A DNA stretch of 64,000 nt from Mumia xiangluensis (GCF_010994095.1 NZ_WJYO01000002.1:310001-374000), one strand, 5' to 3'; positions 44,540-54,875 are shown, numbered from the stretch's first letter. Notes: generated by a model not told the origin, from the sequence alone. Numbers and translations: made by a program.

Positions 44540-45184
44540 CTAGTCGTCGAGACCGCGCTCGATGGCGTAGCGCACCAGCTCGACCCGGTTGTGCAGCTGA
44601 AGCTTGCGCAGGGTGTTCTGGACGTGGTTCTGGACCGTGCGGTGGCTCAGCACCAGCCGCTCGGCGATCTGCTTGTAGGTGAGGCCCTTGGCGACCAGCC
44701 GCAGCACCTCGGTCTCGCGGTCGGTCAGCCGCGGGGCGTCCGGCTCGTCGGTCGGCGGAGCCTCCGAGAGCCGGCGGTACTCGCCGAGGACGAGACCGGC
44801 GAGACCCGGGGTGAAGACGGACTCGCCGCGCGCCACTGCCTGCACGGCGTCGAGCAGCGCCTCGCGGGAGGCGCTCTTGACGAGGTAGCCGCTGGCACCG
44901 GCCTTCACCGCGTCGAGCACGTCCTGCTGCTCACCGGAGGCGCTGAGGACGAGGACCTTCGTGTCGAGACCGCGCTGGGTGAGCGTCGCCGTCACCTCGA
45001 CGCCGTCGGGCGCCGGGATGTTGAGGTCCAGGAGAAGGACCTCCGGCCGGGTCGCGAGGACCCGGTTGATCGCCTCGGTGCCGTTGGCCGCGGTCGCCAC
45101 GACCTCGAGCCCGGCCTCGGTCAAGTCACGTGCGACGCCTTCGCGCCACAACGGGTGGTCGTCGACGACCATCACGCGCACCAT
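44540..45184 (-). CDS. NarL/LuxR-family response regulator
   Basis: 214 aa. Receiver domain with VVDDHPLWREGV, phospho-acceptor Asp53 (LLLDLNIP) and Lys103; C-terminal LuxR helix-turn-helix (LTDRETEVLRLVAKGLTYKQIAERLVLSHRTVQNHVQNTLRKL). The adjacent histidine kinase ends 10 nt upstream, so they form a pair. The same arrangement resembles the MacRS system of Streptomyces; the target genes are unknown. Confidence 0.94.
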   Translation of the reverse strand: MVRVMVVDDHPLWREGVARDLTEAGLEVVATAANGTEAINRVLATRPEVLLLDLNIPAPDGVEVTATLTQRGLDTKVLVLSASGEQQDVLDAVKAGASGYLVKSASREALLDAVQAVARGESVFTPGLAGLVLGEYRRLSEAPPTDEPDAPRLTDRETEVLRLVAKGLTYKQIAERLVLSHRTVQNHVQNTLRKLQLHNRVELVRYAIERGLDD

Positions 45185-45194
45185 GCGCGAAACA

Positions 45195-46355
45195 CTATCG
45201 CTTCTGGGGGACAGGAGGCATCTGCTCGAGCGGGACGCAGAGCTCCCACTCGCAGCCCTGGCCGGCCGTGTCGATCAGCTCGGCCGTGCCCCCGAGGTCC
45301 CGCAGACGGCCCTTGATGGACGTGGCGACGCCGAGCCGCCCCTCGGACTCGGCCTGCTCGAGACGCCCGGGCGGGATGCCCGGACCGTCGTCGCGCACGC
45401 TCACGACCAGCCGGCCGTCGCCGGTCTCGAGGAGGATCCACGCCGACGTGTCGACGCCGCCGTGGATGATCGAGTTCGACAGGCACGCCCGCACGGCGTC
45501 CACGATCTCCCCCGCGACGTCGGACGGCAGCATCAGCGGACGGCTCGGGGTGGCGACGCTGACCTTCGGGCCCGCGAGCTGGTCGAGCGCCTGCCCGAGG
45601 TCGGTGAGCTCGCCGTCCAGGGCGACCTCGCCGCGTGCCCGCGACTGGATGAGGCTCCGCAGCGCGAGCTCCTGCTCACCTGCGAGTCGGCCGAGCTCCG
45701 CGGCGTCTCCCCCGATCTCGGCGCCGCGGCGCTGCACGAGCGCCAGCACCTGCAGAACCCCGTCGTGGACGGCACGGGCGAGGCGTTCACGCTCGGCGGC
45801 GGTCGCCGCGAGGCGCTCCGCCTCGACCCGGCGTACGGCGGCGACGCGCAGCGCGTGCGCGCAGTAGCCGACGAGCATTGCGGCGAGCACCATCAGGAAG
45901 ATGTTGCCGACGGTCGACGAGTTGACCGACGGACGCATCGTGACGTCGACGCTCTGCACGATCGCAGTCGCGAGCAGGCCGCCGGTGACGCCCCACCGCA
46001 CCGCCCAGCAGAGCACCACGGTGGTCACCCAGTACGTCGTCAGGGTGAACGTGTGCGCGGCCAGCATCTCGTCGGTGTGCGTGTACTCGGTCGATCGCAG
46101 CAGCGCCAGCGTGATCGCCATGTCGACGATGAACACCCACGTCGCCCGGTGGCGCGGCTCGTACAGCCAGGTGACGACACCCGACCAGACGACCATGACG
46201 CCGATCAGCACCCACGCCGCGCCCGGGTGCTCGAAGTCACGCCAGCGAGCCGCGTTGATGCCGACGGCGTAGACCAGCGTCACGGCTCGCAGCACCGTCA
46301 GCACACGGTAGAACTGGTCGTCCACCTGCTGTGCGGCGCGCGTGGCGCGGTCCAT
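45195..46355 (-). CDS. MacS-like sensor histidine kinase
   Basis: 386 aa. Five or six N-terminal membrane helices (about 18-165, DUF5931-like), then a short coiled linker, a HisKA_3 dimerisation helix with phospho-acceptor His197 (ARAVHDGVLQVLAL), and a HATPase domain with N-box SNSIIHGG and VRDDGPGIPPG followed by GRLGVATSIKGRL. Starts 10 nt after the acyltransferase stop, so it is in an operon plsC-kinase-regulator. Confidence 0.92.
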   Translation of the reverse strand: MDRATRAAQQVDDQFYRVLTVLRAVTLVYAVGINAARWRDFEHPGAAWVLIGVMVVWSGVVTWLYEPRHRATWVFIVDMAITLALLRSTEYTHTDEMLAAHTFTLTTYWVTTVVLCWAVRWGVTGGLLATAIVQSVDVTMRPSVNSSTVGNIFLMVLAAMLVGYCAHALRVAAVRRVEAERLAATAAERERLARAVHDGVLQVLALVQRRGAEIGGDAAELGRLAGEQELALRSLIQSRARGEVALDGELTDLGQALDQLAGPKVSVATPSRPLMLPSDVAGEIVDAVRACLSNSIIHGGVDTSAWILLETGDGRLVVSVRDDGPGIPPGRLEQAESEGRLGVATSIKGRLRDLGGTAELIDTAGQGCEWELCVPLEQMPPVPQKR

Positions 46356-46365
46356 GTCCGGAGTC

Positions 46366-47088
46366 CTAGGAGGCCTTGGGAAGCTCGCGGACCTCAGGGT
46401 CTGCCAGGTTCTCGGGGTCGGGCTTGCGGGAGCGCGAGGCGTACGTGTCGACGTACTCCTGACCTGACAGGCGCATGATCTCGTACATGATCTCGTCGGT
46501 GATCGCCCGCAGGACGTACCGGTCGTCGGCCATGCCCTCGTAGCGGCTGAAGTCGAGCGGCGTGCCGAAGCGCACCGACGGCCGCGTGAACCGGCCGAAG
46601 ATCTTCCCGGGCGGCGCGACCACGTCGGTCCCGGACACCGCGACCGGGATCACCGTCACGCCGGACTCGAGCGCGAGCCGAGCCACCCCCGTACGGCCTC
46701 GGTACAGGCGGCCGTCCGGCGAGCGGGTGCCCTCGGGGTAGATCCCGCAGACCTCGCCCTTCCTGAGCAGGCGGAGCTGGGTCATGATCGCGCCCTCGGA
46801 GGCGCGCCCGCCGGTCCGGTCGATCGGCACCTGGCCGGTCCCGGAGAAGAAGTTCTTCTGGAACCAGCCCTTGATGCCGGGCGTGGTGAAGTACTCGGCC
46901 TTGGCGACGAAGGTGACGCGCCTCGGGACCACCAGCGGCATGAAGAGCCAGTCGCTGTACGAGAGGTGGTTGCTCGCGAGGATCACCGGCCCGTCGGTGG
47001 GGACGGTCTCGGTCCCCGTGGCCTCGGGGCGGAAGATCAGCTTCAGCACCGGGCCGAGGATCACGAACTTGAGCAGCCAGTAGAGCAA
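46366..47088 (-). CDS. 1-acyl-glycerol-3-phosphate acyltransferase-like (PlsC)
   Basis: 240 aa membrane-associated acyltransferase of phospholipid or glycolipid synthesis. The catalytic NHLSYSD (His41, Asp46) and the phosphate-binding YPEGTRSPDGRLYRGRTG are intact, with PIDRTGG between. The best start is TTG 47088, with GAGGAGGAG about 6 nt upstream; longer ATG readings overlap the divergent esterase. Homologue of Rv2182c, again in the same wider neighbourhood. Confidence 0.92.
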   Translation of the reverse strand: MLYWLLKFVILGPVLKLIFRPEATGTETVPTDGPVILASNHLSYSDWLFMPLVVPRRVTFVAKAEYFTTPGIKGWFQKNFFSGTGQVPIDRTGGRASEGAIMTQLRLLRKGEVCGIYPEGTRSPDGRLYRGRTGVARLALESGVTVIPVAVSGTDVVAPPGKIFGRFTRPSVRFGTPLDFSRYEGMADDRYVLRAITDEIMYEIMRLSGQEYVDTYASRSRKPDPENLADPEVRELPKAS

Positions 47089-47175
47089 GAGATCTCCTCC
47101 TCGATCAGGGATGAGCGTACAGCGCCTTGCGCCGTGTGCTGTACGGACGGGCGCGCGCTGGGCGAAGATGGGGCC

Positions 47176-47964
47176 ATGCCCGACTCCGCCCAGATCCACC
47201 CCCTCGCGCACCCGATGTCGTCCGACGGGGGACCGACAGGGGTCTTGCTCCTCCACGGCTTCACCGGGTCACCGGCCTCGATGACGCCCTGGGGCGCCGC
47301 CCTCGCCGAGCAGGGATACACCGTCCGCGTCCCCCGTCTCCCCGGCCACGGCACGACCTGGCGCGAGATGAACGCCACCCGCTGGGAGGACTGGTACGCC
47401 GAGGCCGACCGTGCGCTGACCGAGCTGCGGTCGCGCTGCGACCACGTCGCCGTCGCCGGGCTGTCGATGGGTGGCGCGCTGACGTTGCGGCTCGCGGAGC
47501 AGCGCCCTGCCGACGTCGATGCCGTGGTTCTGGTGAACCCGGCCGTGAACCTGGTCGACCGCCGCCTCGCCGCCCTGCCTGTGCTGCGCCACCTCGTGCC
47601 GTCGCTGCCGGGCATCGGCAACGACATCAAGAAGCCGGGCGTCGAGGAGTCGGGGTACGACCGGACCCCGCTGCACGCCCTGTGGTCGCAGACGCGTCTG
47701 TGGGCCGACGTCCGCGCCAACCTCCACCGGGTCTCGCAGCCGCTGCTGCTGTTCCGGTCGACCGACGACCACGTGGTCGACCCGTCCTCCGCGCGCATCA
47801 TCCTGGCCGGGGTCTCGTCGGCGGTCGCGATCGAGACGATCCTGCACGACAGCTACCACGTGGCGACGATCGACCACGACGCCGAGCGCATCTGGACCGA
47901 GTCGGCCGAGTTCATCGCCCGGCACACCGCAGGTTCGAGCAAGGAAGGCGATCCAGCCCGATGA
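47176..47964 (+). CDS. Alpha/beta hydrolase (carboxylesterase/monoacylglycerol lipase-like)
   Basis: 262 aa. Oxyanion-hole LLLHGFTGSPASM, nucleophile elbow AGLSMGGA, acid near LLLFRSTDDHVVDPS and catalytic His in LHDSYHVATIDHD. The pattern and the absence of a signal fit cytoplasmic Est30-type esterases, which may act on acylglycerols; the PlsC gene next door hints at lipid metabolism. Stop overlaps the next gene by ATGA. Confidence 0.92.
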   Translation: MPDSAQIHPLAHPMSSDGGPTGVLLLHGFTGSPASMTPWGAALAEQGYTVRVPRLPGHGTTWREMNATRWEDWYAEADRALTELRSRCDHVAVAGLSMGGALTLRLAEQRPADVDAVVLVNPAVNLVDRRLAALPVLRHLVPSLPGIGNDIKKPGVEESGYDRTPLHALWSQTRLWADVRANLHRVSQPLLLFRSTDDHVVDPSSARIILAGVSSAVAIETILHDSYHVATIDHDAERIWTESAEFIARHTAGSSKEGDPAR

Positions 47965-48419
47965 GTGGCACATCGTCCTCGGACGACGAGGAGTTCGAGC
48001 GCATCGTCGCCGGGCTGGAGCTGTCGGTCCCCGAGCCCGAGCCGCTTCCGGACCGTGAGCCGCCCGCCGAGACACCCGGTGCTGCGGACCCGGGTGACCT
48101 GCTCGCGCAGCACGGCGTGTTCCAGCCCCGGTGGTCGGACCCGGTGCCGCCTGAGGAGGAGGACGAGTGGGGCGACGACGACTTCGTCCCACCGGATCCT
48201 GGTCCCCTCCCGCGCGGCGACCGGTTGACCCGTCTCGCCTGGGGAGCGCTGCTCGGCGTGCCCGGGCTGCTGTTCGTGCTGGCGATCAGCGGCGCCCCTG
48301 TCCCGGGGGTCGTGCCGGCGCTGGCGGTCGTCGGGTTCGTCGTCGCCCTGGTCGTGCTGCTGGTGCGCCGAGGCGACCACGACCGGGGCGAGGACCCGGA
48401 CCACGGCGCGGTGCTCTGA
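47961..48419 (+). CDS. Hypothetical acidic protein with two membrane helices
   Basis: 152 aa. The N-terminal 90 residues are acidic and Pro-rich (disordered); two helices at about 93-112 and 114-133 and a charged tail follow. Coupled to the esterase by a 4-nt overlap. No family recognised. Confidence 0.75.
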   Translation: MSGTSSSDDEEFERIVAGLELSVPEPEPLPDREPPAETPGAADPGDLLAQHGVFQPRWSDPVPPEEEDEWGDDDFVPPDPGPLPRGDRLTRLAWGALLGVPGLLFVLAISGAPVPGVVPALAVVGFVVALVVLLVRRGDHDRGEDPDHGAVL

Positions 48420-48538
48420 GGGCGGTGCCGGCCACCTACGGGCCATGACCTCGAAAGTAATCGTCAGCTCGCGTCGACTCGACTACGGTCGACCGAGCAG
48501 CCGGCGGAACCGCCGCCGAGCGAGACGAGGAGCGTGAC

Positions 48539-48922
48539 ATGTGCCCGCCGATGCCTGAGCCCGCCGAGCGATTCGAGATGCCGAAGAGCTATGCCGTCGC
48601 CCTGCTGACCGACGTCGACCTGGGCCCCGCGATCGAGGAGTACCTCGAACGGATCGATCAGACCCTCGAGCCGTTCGGCGGACGTTTCCTCGTCCACGGT
48701 GCTGCCCCTGTCGAGCGCGAAGGCGTCTGGCCCGGGCAGCTGATCCTCATCGAGTTCGACGACCCGCGCGGCGCGGAGCAGTGGTACGCGTCCGAGGCGT
48801 ACCAGGCGATCGTGCCGCTCCGTGCGAACAACTCCGCCGGAGCGATCGCGTTGTTCGACGGCGTGACGCATCCTCACCGAGCGACCGACGTCCTGTCGGC
48901 CGGGGACGCTAGTCGAGCGTGA
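48539..48922 (+). CDS. DUF1330 family protein
   Basis: 127 aa ferredoxin-like dimeric alpha/beta barrel. Family motifs: YLERIDQTLEPFGGRFLVHGA, LILIEFDDPRGAEQWYASEAYQAIVPLR. Function of the family is not known. The ATG at 48539 is supported by GAGGAG 6 nt upstream. Its 3' end overlaps that of the convergent TIM-barrel gene by 14 bp. The 119-bp gap upstream has an inverted GTCGAC pair (48475-48495) and nothing firm. Confidence 0.9.
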   Translation: MCPPMPEPAERFEMPKSYAVALLTDVDLGPAIEEYLERIDQTLEPFGGRFLVHGAAPVEREGVWPGQLILIEFDDPRGAEQWYASEAYQAIVPLRANNSAGAIALFDGVTHPHRATDVLSAGDASRA

Positions 48923-49688
48923 ACGCCTCCCGGAACCGCTCCATCGCGACGTCGGAGTCACCGGACGCCCAGGCCTCCATCGCCACGACCCCGGCATAGC
49001 CGACATCGGCGAGGACGCGGGCGACGTACGGCCAGCGCACCTCGCCCGTGCCGGGCTCGCGCCTCCCGGGGACGTCGGCGACCTGCACCTCGCCGAGGTA
49101 CGGCGCGGCGTCCCGCACCAGGTCTGCGAGGTTCCCCTCGCCGATCTGGGCGTGGTACAGGTCGAGGTTCATCCGCAGGTTCGGGCTGCCGACCGCCCGT
49201 ACGAGCGCGAGCGTGTCGGCGGCCCGTCCGAACGGCGTGCCAGGGTGGTCGACGGCGGTGTTGAGGTTCTCGAGGACGTAGGTCACGCCCTCCTGCTCCG
49301 CCAGGGCAGCGAGGCGCTCGAGCGTACGCACCGCCGCCAGCCACATGTCGCCCGTCACGACCTCCACCGGTCGGACCGGGATGCCGCCCTCGCCGAGCCC
49401 GGTGCCGTGGACGTTGAGCGACGGGCAGGCGATCCGGGCGGCGAAGGCGATCGACTCGGCAGCGGTGCGCAGCAGGTCGTCCGCGCCGTCGGGCGTGATC
49501 AGGTCGCCGGTGACGTAGCCGGTCATCGACGTGAACCGCGCCCCGGTCGCCGCCAGCGCGTCGGCGTCCTTGGCCGTCCAGTCCCAGATCTCGACCGCGA
49601 AGCCTGCCTCGTGGATCCGGCGGACGCGCTCGAGGTGCGGGAGCTCCAGGTGGACCATCTCGGAGCACACCGCGAGGGTGAAGGTCAC
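48909..49688 (-). CDS. TIM-barrel isomerase (hydroxypyruvate isomerase/IolI-like), last gene of inositol operon
   Basis: 259 aa AP-endonuclease-2 family barrel. Metal and catalytic residues appear in VLENLNTAVDHPGTPF, LRMNLDLYHAQIGEGNL, VQVADVPGRREPGTGEVRWPYV and VVAMEAW. The family includes hydroxypyruvate isomerase Hyi and inosose isomerases. In this operon a keto-inositol isomerase is the more likely role, but this is context-based. Starts 4 nt after the preceding dehydrogenase. Confidence 0.82.
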   Translation of the reverse strand: MTFTLAVCSEMVHLELPHLERVRRIHEAGFAVEIWDWTAKDADALAATGARFTSMTGYVTGDLITPDGADDLLRTAAESIAFAARIACPSLNVHGTGLGEGGIPVRPVEVVTGDMWLAAVRTLERLAALAEQEGVTYVLENLNTAVDHPGTPFGRAADTLALVRAVGSPNLRMNLDLYHAQIGEGNLADLVRDAAPYLGEVQVADVPGRREPGTGEVRWPYVARVLADVGYAGVVAMEAWASGDSDVAMERFREAFTLD

Positions 49689-49692
49689 GGCG

Positions 49693-50715
49693 TCACACCA
49701 CCGCGTCCGACGGGTGGACCGCAGCGCGCGCTCCGCTCTGCACCGACGCGATGCAGGCCTCCGCCACCGCGAACGCCGCGCGGGCGTCGTCGCCCGTCAC
49801 GGCGGGCGTACGCCCCTCCCGCACGGCGTCGACGAACTCGTGGAACTCCGCGGCGTAGGCGTCGGCGAGCAGCGCGACGTCGCTGTGGCTGGTCCGCGCC
49901 AGCCGCCCCGACGCGTCGTGGAGCCGCATCGACGAGCTCGCACCGTCCCCGGCGGTGACCATGCCGGCGGACCCCAGGACCTCACCGCGTACGTCGTAGC
50001 CGTACGCCGCGGCGAAGCTCGCCTCGGCGGTCGCGATCGCCCCGTTGTCGTAGCGGATCACGACGACCGCCGAGTCGAGCAGCCCGGCGGCCTTGAAGTC
50101 GGGAGCCACGAGCGCGTCGGCGGTCGCGACGACGTCGACGGCGCGGGCGCCGGGGTTGAACCAGTTGAGGGTGTCGAAGTCGTGGATCAGGGTCTGGGTG
50201 AAGATCGTCCACTCCGGTACAGCCCCGGGATCGGCCGGACCATCGCCGGGGTCGCGGGTGAGCGAGCGGAGCATGCGCACGGACCCGATCGCACCGTCCA
50301 CGATGGCGTCCCTGGCGGCACGGAAGTCGCGGGCGAACCGCCGGTTGAAACCGACCTGGAACACGACCCCCGCCGCGGACGTCGCATCGCGTGCTGCGTC
50401 GATCTCGGCCAGCGACATGCCCGCCGGCTTCTCGCAGAAGACGTGCTTGCCCGCCTCGGCGGCGGCCACCACCAGCACAGAGTGCGACGTCGACGACGCC
50501 GCGACGACCACCGCGTCCACGTCGTCCGCGCTCAGGATCGCCTCGGGCGAGGTCTCGCCCCGAGCGCCGAGGGGTACGGCGAGCGCGTCCGCCGCCCCCG
50601 GCCGCGGGTCGGCGACCGCGACGAGCTCGGCGCCGTGGACCCGCTCGACGAGGGTCCGTGCGTGCGCGGCACCGATGCGACCTGCCCCGACCAGACCGAT
50701 CCGCACCGCGCTCAT
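49693..50715 (-). CDS. Gfo/Idh/MocA dehydrogenase (inositol 2-dehydrogenase-like)
   Basis: 340 aa NAD-dependent oxidoreductase. Rossmann motif IGLVGAGRIGAAHA, EKPAGMSLAEIDAARD with the catalytic Lys, VGFNRRFARDFRA and IHDFDTLNWF, the IolG-like His-Asp. Likely oxidises an inositol isomer to its inosose. ATGA overlap with the upstream dehydrogenase. One of three paralogues in tandem; it and the next gene look closest to each other. Confidence 0.9.
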   Translation of the reverse strand: MSAVRIGLVGAGRIGAAHARTLVERVHGAELVAVADPRPGAADALAVPLGARGETSPEAILSADDVDAVVVAASSTSHSVLVVAAAEAGKHVFCEKPAGMSLAEIDAARDATSAAGVVFQVGFNRRFARDFRAARDAIVDGAIGSVRMLRSLTRDPGDGPADPGAVPEWTIFTQTLIHDFDTLNWFNPGARAVDVVATADALVAPDFKAAGLLDSAVVVIRYDNGAIATAEASFAAAYGYDVRGEVLGSAGMVTAGDGASSSMRLHDASGRLARTSHSDVALLADAYAAEFHEFVDAVREGRTPAVTGDDARAAFAVAEACIASVQSGARAAVHPSDAVV

Positions 50716-51719
50716 CGCGCACCCACGGCGTACAGGGCGGGGCGCGACGCGGAGAGGACCGGTTGCCGGGCACCGCCGACGAGGGCGGCGACCCCGGCTT
50801 CGGCGACGACGTTCGCGCGGTAGCCGTCCCAGGTGGTCGGTCCGTCGACCGCGCCGGCCGACGCGGCCCTGGCCCACGCCGTGAGCTCGATCCGGTAGGC
50901 GTCGGCGAAGTGGGCGACGAAGTCGCTCGCGACCGCGACGCCGTCCACGCCGGCGATCCTCGTGCTGACGCTGGGCGCGGGCGCGAGAGCGGCGGTGCCG
51001 GCCGTGCCGACGACCTCGCAGCGCACGTCGTACCCGTAGCCGGCGTTGACGAACACCTCGACCGTCGCGAGCGCTCCCCCGGCCATCTCGAGCGTCGCGA
51101 GCTGCGGGTCGGGGAGCCCGTCGCGCACCGGCGACTCGATCCTGATCCCGACGACCTCGTCGTCCAGCAGCCACGCGACCGTGTCCAGCTCGTGGATCAT
51201 CGATCCGGTGACGATGCCTGGCCCGGTCGCGCTGGTCGTGCTCGACGCGTTGCGGTGCACGTTGTGCACCACGCGCACCTCCCCCAGGGCACCCGAGGCG
51301 ACGGTTGCCTTGAGGTGCGCGTAGCCCGGGTCGTACCGGCGCATGAACCCGACCTGGACGAGCCTCCGTCCGAGCGCGACCTCGGCCTCCACGACCCGGA
51401 GCGCGTCCTGCGCGGTGACCGCGAGCGGCTTCTCGCACAGCGCCGGCTTGCCCGCGGCGATGCAGGCCACCGCCAGGTCGGCGTGCGTCGAGTCCGGCGA
51501 CGCGATGACCACGGCATCGACCTGGTCGGACCCGATCAGATCCTCCGCCGACGTCGCGACGGACCCACCGGCCCCCTGAGCGACCTGAGTGGCCCGCTCG
51601 GTGTCGCGGTCGTACACCTCGGTCACGGCGACGCCTGGGACGGCGGTCGTGAGCGTCCTGACGTGATCGGCGCCCATCGCGCCCGCGCCGACGACTCCGA
51701 CGCGCAGGACGGTGCTCAC
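50712..51719 (-). CDS. Gfo/Idh/MocA dehydrogenase, IolG-type
   Basis: 335 aa. VGVVGAGAMGADHVRTL, CEKPLAVTAQDALRVVEAE, VGFMRRYDPGYAHLKA and IHELDTVAWLL match myo-inositol 2-dehydrogenase closely, including the catalytic Lys and His. The GTG start overlaps the preceding gene's TGA. Probably the principal IolG of the operon. Confidence 0.9.
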   Translation of the reverse strand: MSTVLRVGVVGAGAMGADHVRTLTTAVPGVAVTEVYDRDTERATQVAQGAGGSVATSAEDLIGSDQVDAVVIASPDSTHADLAVACIAAGKPALCEKPLAVTAQDALRVVEAEVALGRRLVQVGFMRRYDPGYAHLKATVASGALGEVRVVHNVHRNASSTTSATGPGIVTGSMIHELDTVAWLLDDEVVGIRIESPVRDGLPDPQLATLEMAGGALATVEVFVNAGYGYDVRCEVVGTAGTAALAPAPSVSTRIAGVDGVAVASDFVAHFADAYRIELTAWARAASAGAVDGPTTWDGYRANVVAEAGVAALVGGARQPVLSASRPALYAVGAR

Positions 51720-52873
51720 AGGCTCACCCACCGGCGCTCGGCGACAGATCGGGCGAGCGCCTCGACGGCCTCCGCCGCCACCACCGCGTCGTGCAGGGTC
51801 GCGCCGTACGGCTTGCCCTCGGCGATCGAGCGGACGAGCCGTTCGGCCTCGATCACCTTGAGGTCGTCGTATCCCATCGCGATGCCCGTGCCCGGCTGGA
51901 AGGCGCCGAGCTCGCCGTCGCGGGGGGTCGCGAACCACGTCGCGTACGACGCGTCCTGGTAGTCCTGGTCCAGGCAGACCCGCAGCTCCCCCATCCGGCG
52001 GAAGTCCCAGGCCAGCGCGCCGGTGGTGCCGTGCACCTCGATGCCGTACGTGCACTGCTCCCCGACCGAGGCGCGGCTGGACACCAACGTGCCTCGCGCT
52101 CCCCCGGCGAAGCGCAGCAGAGCACCGACGTAGTCCTCGTTCTCCACGTCGAGCAGGGGTCCGTCGCCCCCGCGCGCGAAGTGCGACGCCGCGCCGACGG
52201 CGGCAGGGCGCTGCGCCACGAACCGCGCGTCGTCGGCCACCAGCTCGGCGATGTCACCGACGACGTACCGGGCGAGGTCCACCCCGTGGCTGACCAGGTC
52301 GCCCAGCACGCCCGAGCCGGCGTACGCGTTCTGGAACCGCCACGACAGCGCACCCTGCGGGTGGGCCGCGTAGTCGGAGCAGAACCGGACGTCGACGTGC
52401 GTGACCGTGCCGATCCGACCGCTCCCGACGAGCTCGCGGGCGCGCTCGACGGCCGGCGCGTTGCGATAGTTGAAGCCGACCGCCGACTGCACGCCGGCCG
52501 CCTCCACCGCCGCGGCCACGGCGCGGGTCTCCGCCACGCTGCGACCGGCCGGCTTCTCGATCCACAGGTGCTTGCCGGCCTCGGCTACCGCGGTGCCGAT
52601 CTCCGCGTGGACGTAGTTCGGGCCGGTCACCGAGACGACGTCGACGTCGTCACGGGCCAGCAGGTCGCGCCAGTCGGTGTAGGTGTGGGCGAACCCGTAC
52701 GCGGCAGCACCGCGGGCGACCCGGTCGTCGTCGGCCGGGTCCGCGACCGCGACGAGGACCGGGCGCAGCGGCGCGGCCGGGTAGTGGTGGAGGAGGCGGG
52801 CGTACGCGCGGGTGTGGGCCTCCCCCATCCACCCGAGGCCGACCACGCCGACACCGAGCGTGCGGGTCGTCAT
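51716..52873 (-). CDS. Gfo/Idh/MocA dehydrogenase
   Basis: 385 aa, longer than the two paralogues. [52 protein letters not shown] and [13 protein letters not shown]. The insert around [20 protein letters not shown] is typical of sugar dehydrogenases such as IolX/IolW-type or of other polyols. Substrate uncertain, perhaps scyllo- or another inositol isomer. Coupled on both sides. Confidence 0.88.
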   Translation of the reverse strand: MTTRTLGVGVVGLGWMGEAHTRAYARLLHHYPAAPLRPVLVAVADPADDDRVARGAAAYGFAHTYTDWRDLLARDDVDVVSVTGPNYVHAEIGTAVAEAGKHLWIEKPAGRSVAETRAVAAAVEAAGVQSAVGFNYRNAPAVERARELVGSGRIGTVTHVDVRFCSDYAAHPQGALSWRFQNAYAGSGVLGDLVSHGVDLARYVVGDIAELVADDARFVAQRPAAVGAASHFARGGDGPLLDVENEDYVGALLRFAGGARGTLVSSRASVGEQCTYGIEVHGTTGALAWDFRRMGELRVCLDQDYQDASYATWFATPRDGELGAFQPGTGIAMGYDDLKVIEAERLVRSIAEGKPYGATLHDAVVAAEAVEALARSVAERRWVSL

Positions 52874-53805
52874 CCGCGGGGCCCTCCGTCCGTGGGTGGC
52901 GTCGCCTCGATCGCAGCTTCGACGTCGGCCGCGTCCGCGACCATCTGCTGCGCGATCGCGGAGTCGGCGCCGAGGTCGCGGCTGAGCTCGTGGCTCAGTG
53001 CCTCCAGCTCGGCGCCGCCGGCCATCATCGCGGTCAGCTCGTCGAGGGTCATCTCCGACTTCGGGAAGTCACCCATGCTGCGACCGCGGCGCAGCAGCAC
53101 GAAGCGGTCGCCCACGGGATAGGCGTGGTGCGGGTTGTGCGTGATGAAGACGACGCCGAGGCCGCGCTCGCGCGCCGCCGCGATGTACTTGAGGACCACC
53201 CCGGACTGCTTCACCCCGAGCGCGGCGGTGGGCTCGTCGAGGATCAGCACGCGCGCGCCGAAGTAGACCGCTCGGGCGATCGCGACGCACTGGCGCTCGC
53301 CGCCCGACAGCGTCCCGATCGGCTGGTCGACGTCGCGAAGATCGATGCCCATGTCGGCGAGCTCGCTCTTGGTGATGCGCTTCATCGCCGCGATGTCGAG
53401 CCGCCGCAGCGGTCCCGCACCCTTGGTCGGCTCCGACCCGAGGAAGAAGTTGCGCCACACCGGCATCAACGGCACGACCGCGAGGTCCTGGTAGACCGTC
53501 GCGATGCCCAGGCCGAGCGCGGCACGCGGGCTCGAGAACTGGCGTGCGATGCCGTCGATGAGCAGCGTGCCGTCGGTGTGCTCGTGGGCCCCGGCGAGGA
53601 TCTTGATGAAGGTCGACTTCCCGGCGCCGTTGTCGCCGAGGATGCACGTCACCTCGCCGGCCTTCACCGTCGTCGTGACGTCGCTCAGCGCGATGACGTT
53701 GCCGTAGCGCTTGCCGATGTCGCGGACCTCGATGATCGGCGTCCCCGGAGGCGGCGGCGCGCTCGTGCTGACCTCGACCGCCTCGTCCTTGCGCGCAGCG
53801 CTCAT
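52870..53805 (-). CDS. Sugar ABC transporter ATPase (single-domain)
   Basis: 311 aa. Walker [12 protein letters not shown]-loop [20 protein letters not shown], signature LSGGERQ, Walker [13 protein letters not shown] and switch His in ITHNPHHA. Only one nucleotide-binding domain, unlike the double RbsA, so it works as a homodimer. The C-terminus has an extra helical tail of about 50 residues. Partner of the permease and binding protein beside it; likely imports inositol. Confidence 0.93.
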   Translation of the reverse strand: MSAARKDEAVEVSTSAPPPPGTPIIEVRDIGKRYGNVIALSDVTTTVKAGEVTCILGDNGAGKSTFIKILAGAHEHTDGTLLIDGIARQFSSPRAALGLGIATVYQDLAVVPLMPVWRNFFLGSEPTKGAGPLRRLDIAAMKRITKSELADMGIDLRDVDQPIGTLSGGERQCVAIARAVYFGARVLILDEPTAALGVKQSGVVLKYIAAARERGLGVVFITHNPHHAYPVGDRFVLLRRGRSMGDFPKSEMTLDELTAMMAGGAELEALSHELSRDLGADSAIAQQMVADAADVEAAIEATPPTDGGPRG

Positions 53806-54839
53806 CGTGCGTTCTCCGCCCTCTTGCGAACCCAGTTGTTGATGAGGCAGGCCCCCAGGAGCATGACGCCGAGGACCGCCTTCAGCCAGTTGCTGTCCCA
53901 GCCGGAGTACGGGATGCCCTGGTTGACCATCCCGTAGATCAGCGCACCCAGCGCGGCGCCGACGGCCGAGCCGTACCCGCCTGTGAGCAGGCACCCGCCG
54001 ACGACCGCACAGATGATGTAGATGAACTCCTGGCCGATGCCCGTGTTGCTCTGCACCGTCGAGGTCCGGAACAGCACCAGCATGCCGACGATCCAGCCCG
54101 CGAAGGCCGTGGTCATGAACAGGCCGATCTTGGTCCGGAACACGGGTACGCCGACCTGGCGCGACGCGCCCTGCGCGCCGCCGACCGCGAAGATCCAGTT
54201 GCCGGCGCGCGTCCGCATGAGGATCCACGACGCGATGATCGTGACCGCGATCCACCAGATCACCGACACGTGGATCGTGGCGCCGCCGACCTCGAACGTC
54301 GATCCGAAGAGCTTCTTCGGCTGGTCGTAGTACGGGACGTTCGACATCCCCTGGATCGCGACCTGGCCGATGATCAGCTTCACCAGCGCGAGATCGATGC
54401 CCTGCAGCACGAAGAACGTGCCGAGGGTGACGATGAAGCTCGGCAGACCCGTCTTCATCACCATGAAGCCGTTGAGAGCGCCGACGGCGAGGGCCAGCGC
54501 CAGCGCCACCACGATCGCGACCCAGATGTTGAGCCCCCAGTGCGTGGTGAGGACGCCGACGGTCAGGCCCGTAAATCCCGTCATGACGCCGGCCGAGAGG
54601 TCGAACTCTCCTCCGATCATCAGGAGCGCGACGGCGACCGCCATGATCCCGATCGTCGACGACGTCTGCAGCCAGGTGCTCGCCCCGGCAGGCGTGGCGA
54701 ACGTCTCCGTGGTCAGCGCGAAGAACAGGAAGACCACGAGTGCGGCGATCAGCGCGCCGATCTCGGGGCGCTTCAGGAGCCGCGCGACCGGTCCCGTCGT
54801 CGCGACGCGCTCGTCTGGTGGTGCCGTTGCCGTTGCCAT
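53802..54839 (-). CDS. Sugar ABC transporter permease
   Basis: 345 aa, RbsC/BPD_transp_2 family, eight to ten membrane helices; [29 protein letters not shown] and the EAA-like [12 protein letters not shown] loop are typical. The second ATG (54839) is preferred since AGGAG lies 6 nt upstream; the first ATG (54845) abuts it. A hairpin separates it from the binding-protein gene. Confidence 0.92.
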   Translation of the reverse strand: MATATAPPDERVATTGPVARLLKRPEIGALIAALVVFLFFALTTETFATPAGASTWLQTSSTIGIMAVAVALLMIGGEFDLSAGVMTGFTGLTVGVLTTHWGLNIWVAIVVALALALAVGALNGFMVMKTGLPSFIVTLGTFFVLQGIDLALVKLIIGQVAIQGMSNVPYYDQPKKLFGSTFEVGGATIHVSVIWWIAVTIIASWILMRTRAGNWIFAVGGAQGASRQVGVPVFRTKIGLFMTTAFAGWIVGMLVLFRTSTVQSNTGIGQEFIYIICAVVGGCLLTGGYGSAVGAALGALIYGMVNQGIPYSGWDSNWLKAVLGVMLLGACLINNWVRKRAENAR

Positions 54840-54875
54840 CGTCATCTCCTGTCGGGGTGGCTGCTCGGGGGTGGT

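Noticed and set aside
52874-54255. Upstream extension of the ABC ATPase frame through the permease
   Set aside because: The ATG at 53805 with an ATGA overlap gives a standard ATPase N-terminus; the extension is permease DNA in another frame.
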